Shown piece by piece: positions 63,047 through 64,000 of a stretch of 64,000 nucleotides of DNA. A model generated the notes under the pieces. That model did not search any database. It saw nothing but the letters and a program-made list of their open reading frames with translations, and was not told the origin of the DNA. Position 1 is the stretch's first letter, and the number at the start of each line of letters is the position of its first letter. The position numbers and the translations under genes were made by a program. The stretch is from assembly GCA_016713025.1 (NCBI GenBank), contig JADJPZ010000004.1, positions 4,007,001 to 4,071,000 of the forward strand. Direction: 5' to 3'. This DNA comes from Saprospiraceae bacterium (GTDB lineage Bacteria; Bacteroidota; Bacteroidia; Chitinophagales; Saprospiraceae).

Positions 63047-64000
63047 TTATTTTTTCTTTTTATCTGCAGCGACTTCACTGATAGCCCGCACAAGTTTGTC
63101 CAGATCCTGTGTTCTTGTATATACATGTGGCGTGATGCGCACACAGCTGATATTTTCCCAAACGATACCTACTGTATGTATTTTATATTTAGAAAACAAG
63201 GCACTGTCCAGTTCGCCGGGAGTCATACCATCGACACTCACTCCACAGATAGCACAAGAATAAGCGTCCTTGAGCGAAGTGTGAATTTTTACATTGGGGA
63301 TGACTGCTACCTTCTCAGCCCAATAGTTTTTTAGATATCTGATTCTTTCTTCTTTTCTTTTACTGCCTATGGCCTGGTGAAAATTGATGGCTTCACCGAT
63401 ACCTTGCTCTATAGGGAAACTTCGGGTACCCAGGGTTTCAAATTTCCTGATGTCATCACTCTGTGGTTGGTCATTGCAGACCAATGGCCATATATCATGA
63501 ATATTTTCTTTTTTGATCCAGAGCATGCCACTACCGATAGGTGCTGACAAAAACTTATGAAGGGAAGTTCCAAAATAGTCACAACCCAGTTCGGGGATTT
63601 TGAAATCAAGCAGACCAAAGCTGTGCGCACCATCCACTATGGTTTTTATGCCATATTTCTTTGCCATAATGCAAAGCTTTTTTACCGGCAATATCTGTCC
63701 AACCCAGTTGACGACGTGGGTGATATGCAGCACTTTTGTTTTGGAAGTAATGGCTTTTTCAAACTTGGCCACGATCTCTTCATCATTCTCTATCGGAAAT
63801 TGAAAATTGATCTGGATATATTTGATTTTATCTCTGGCTTGTCTTTGTCTCCATGCCTGTATCATATTGGGATAATCCTGCAGTGTGCCTATCACTTCAT
63901 CACCGGGAGACAGATTCATACCATAGATAACAGTATTGAGCGCTTCTGTAGAGTTTCTGTTGATGGCCACTTCTTCTGGACTACAACCTGCAAGATCTGC
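63047..64000 (-). CDS. Class V aminotransferase (isopenicillin N epimerase-like), N-terminus outside window
   Basis: About 318 residues are visible; the frame is open to the window edge (ADLAGCSPEEVAINRNSTEA), so the start lies beyond. Motifs: NSTEALNTVIYG, HVVNWVGQILPVKKL, TIVDGAHSFGLLDF (PLP Asp and His) and GTSLHKFLSAPIGSGML with the PLP Lys. The family includes cysteine desulfurases and epimerases; the similarity here is to isopenicillin N epimerase-like proteins of unknown substrate. It is followed by the DUF3109 gene. Confidence 0.88.
   Translation of the reverse strand, partial: ADLAGCSPEEVAINRNSTEALNTVIYGMNLSPGDEVIGTLQDYPNMIQAWRQRQARDKIKYIQINFQFPIENDEEIVAKFEKAITSKTKVLHITHVVNWVGQILPVKKLCIMAKKYGIKTIVDGAHSFGLLDFKIPELGCDYFGTSLHKFLSAPIGSGMLWIKKENIHDIWPLVCNDQPQSDDIRKFETLGTRSFPIEQGIGEAINFHQAIGSKRKEERIRYLKNYWAEKVAVIPNVKIHTSLKDAYSCAICGVSVDGMTPGELDSALFSKYKIHTVGIVWENISCVRITPHVYTRTQDLDKLVRAISEVAADKKKK

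Overview
The window looks like chromosome from a Bacteroidota bacterium, probably Saprospiria-like. Evidence: Bacteroidota -7 promoter boxes (TAnnTTTG) before metG, ada, dgt and others; two secreted proteins with type IX secretion C-terminal sorting domains; low GC; lipoproteins with Bacteroidota-style lipoboxes; and REP/RAYT and IS families common in the phylum. The taxon is inferred from features; no marker gene was searched.

Layout. 0-7 kb is ordinary housekeeping: the tail of a polynucleotide phosphatase gene, a CpcT-like protein, an MFS/MarR/nitrilase operon, and metG directly followed by a Fur-family regulator. 7.2-12.4 kb holds a chimeric methyltransferase/Lon remnant, penicillin-binding protein 1A and a low-molecular-weight phosphatase, bracketed by two inverted copies of a palindromic repeat of about 105 bp. 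12.4-18.9 kb has envelope and secreted proteins and ada. 19.3-21.2 kb is a group II intron with a broken reverse transcriptase. 21.3-30.2 kb has a thioesterase/pepD/GNAT operon, an M20 peptidase, a frameshifted amidohydrolase, a 5'-truncated ABC transporter and dgt. 30.2-36.2 kb is an AT-rich accessory block (truncated dehydrogenase, Acg-like nitroreductase, small membrane proteins, tandem Crp/Fnr regulators, a broken AraC-GyrI regulator). 36.4-40.3 kb is a glycerol locus glpK-glpD-glpF in which glpK carries an in-frame ochre codon. 40.3-42.2 kb has queD and a tyrosine phenol-lyase/tryptophanase.

42.4-61.4 kb is a mobile-element-rich zone: an IS3-family element inside a membrane-protein gene next to a MerR regulator; two near-identical IS256-family copies in opposite orientation, each with its own 8-bp target duplication; a RAYT transposase flanked by inverted REPs; a dispersed repeat of about 230 bp with REP-like ends; two toxin-antitoxin pairs (RelE-like and HicAB); a Fic protein with Gln at the catalytic His position; two duplicated response regulators, each followed by a 7-bp purine minisatellite; and a TPR histidine kinase. 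A sucD fragment is abutted by a repeat copy at its right edge. 61.7-64 kb returns to ordinary genes (a DUF3109 protein and an aminotransferase that runs off the edge).

Two themes deserve attention. First, there are small non-autonomous elements: one family has 10-bp target duplications at both copies, another has TA-flanked ends, and there is a 705-bp element bounded by inverted repeats containing three hairpins. Second, many genes are broken by single-base indels, mostly in or beside short homopolymers. The two IS256 copies are broken at different places, and correcting four indels gives both the same 404-codon length. Sequencing error is therefore a serious alternative to real pseudogenisation for the indel-broken genes. 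No tRNA, rRNA or CRISPR array was recognised.
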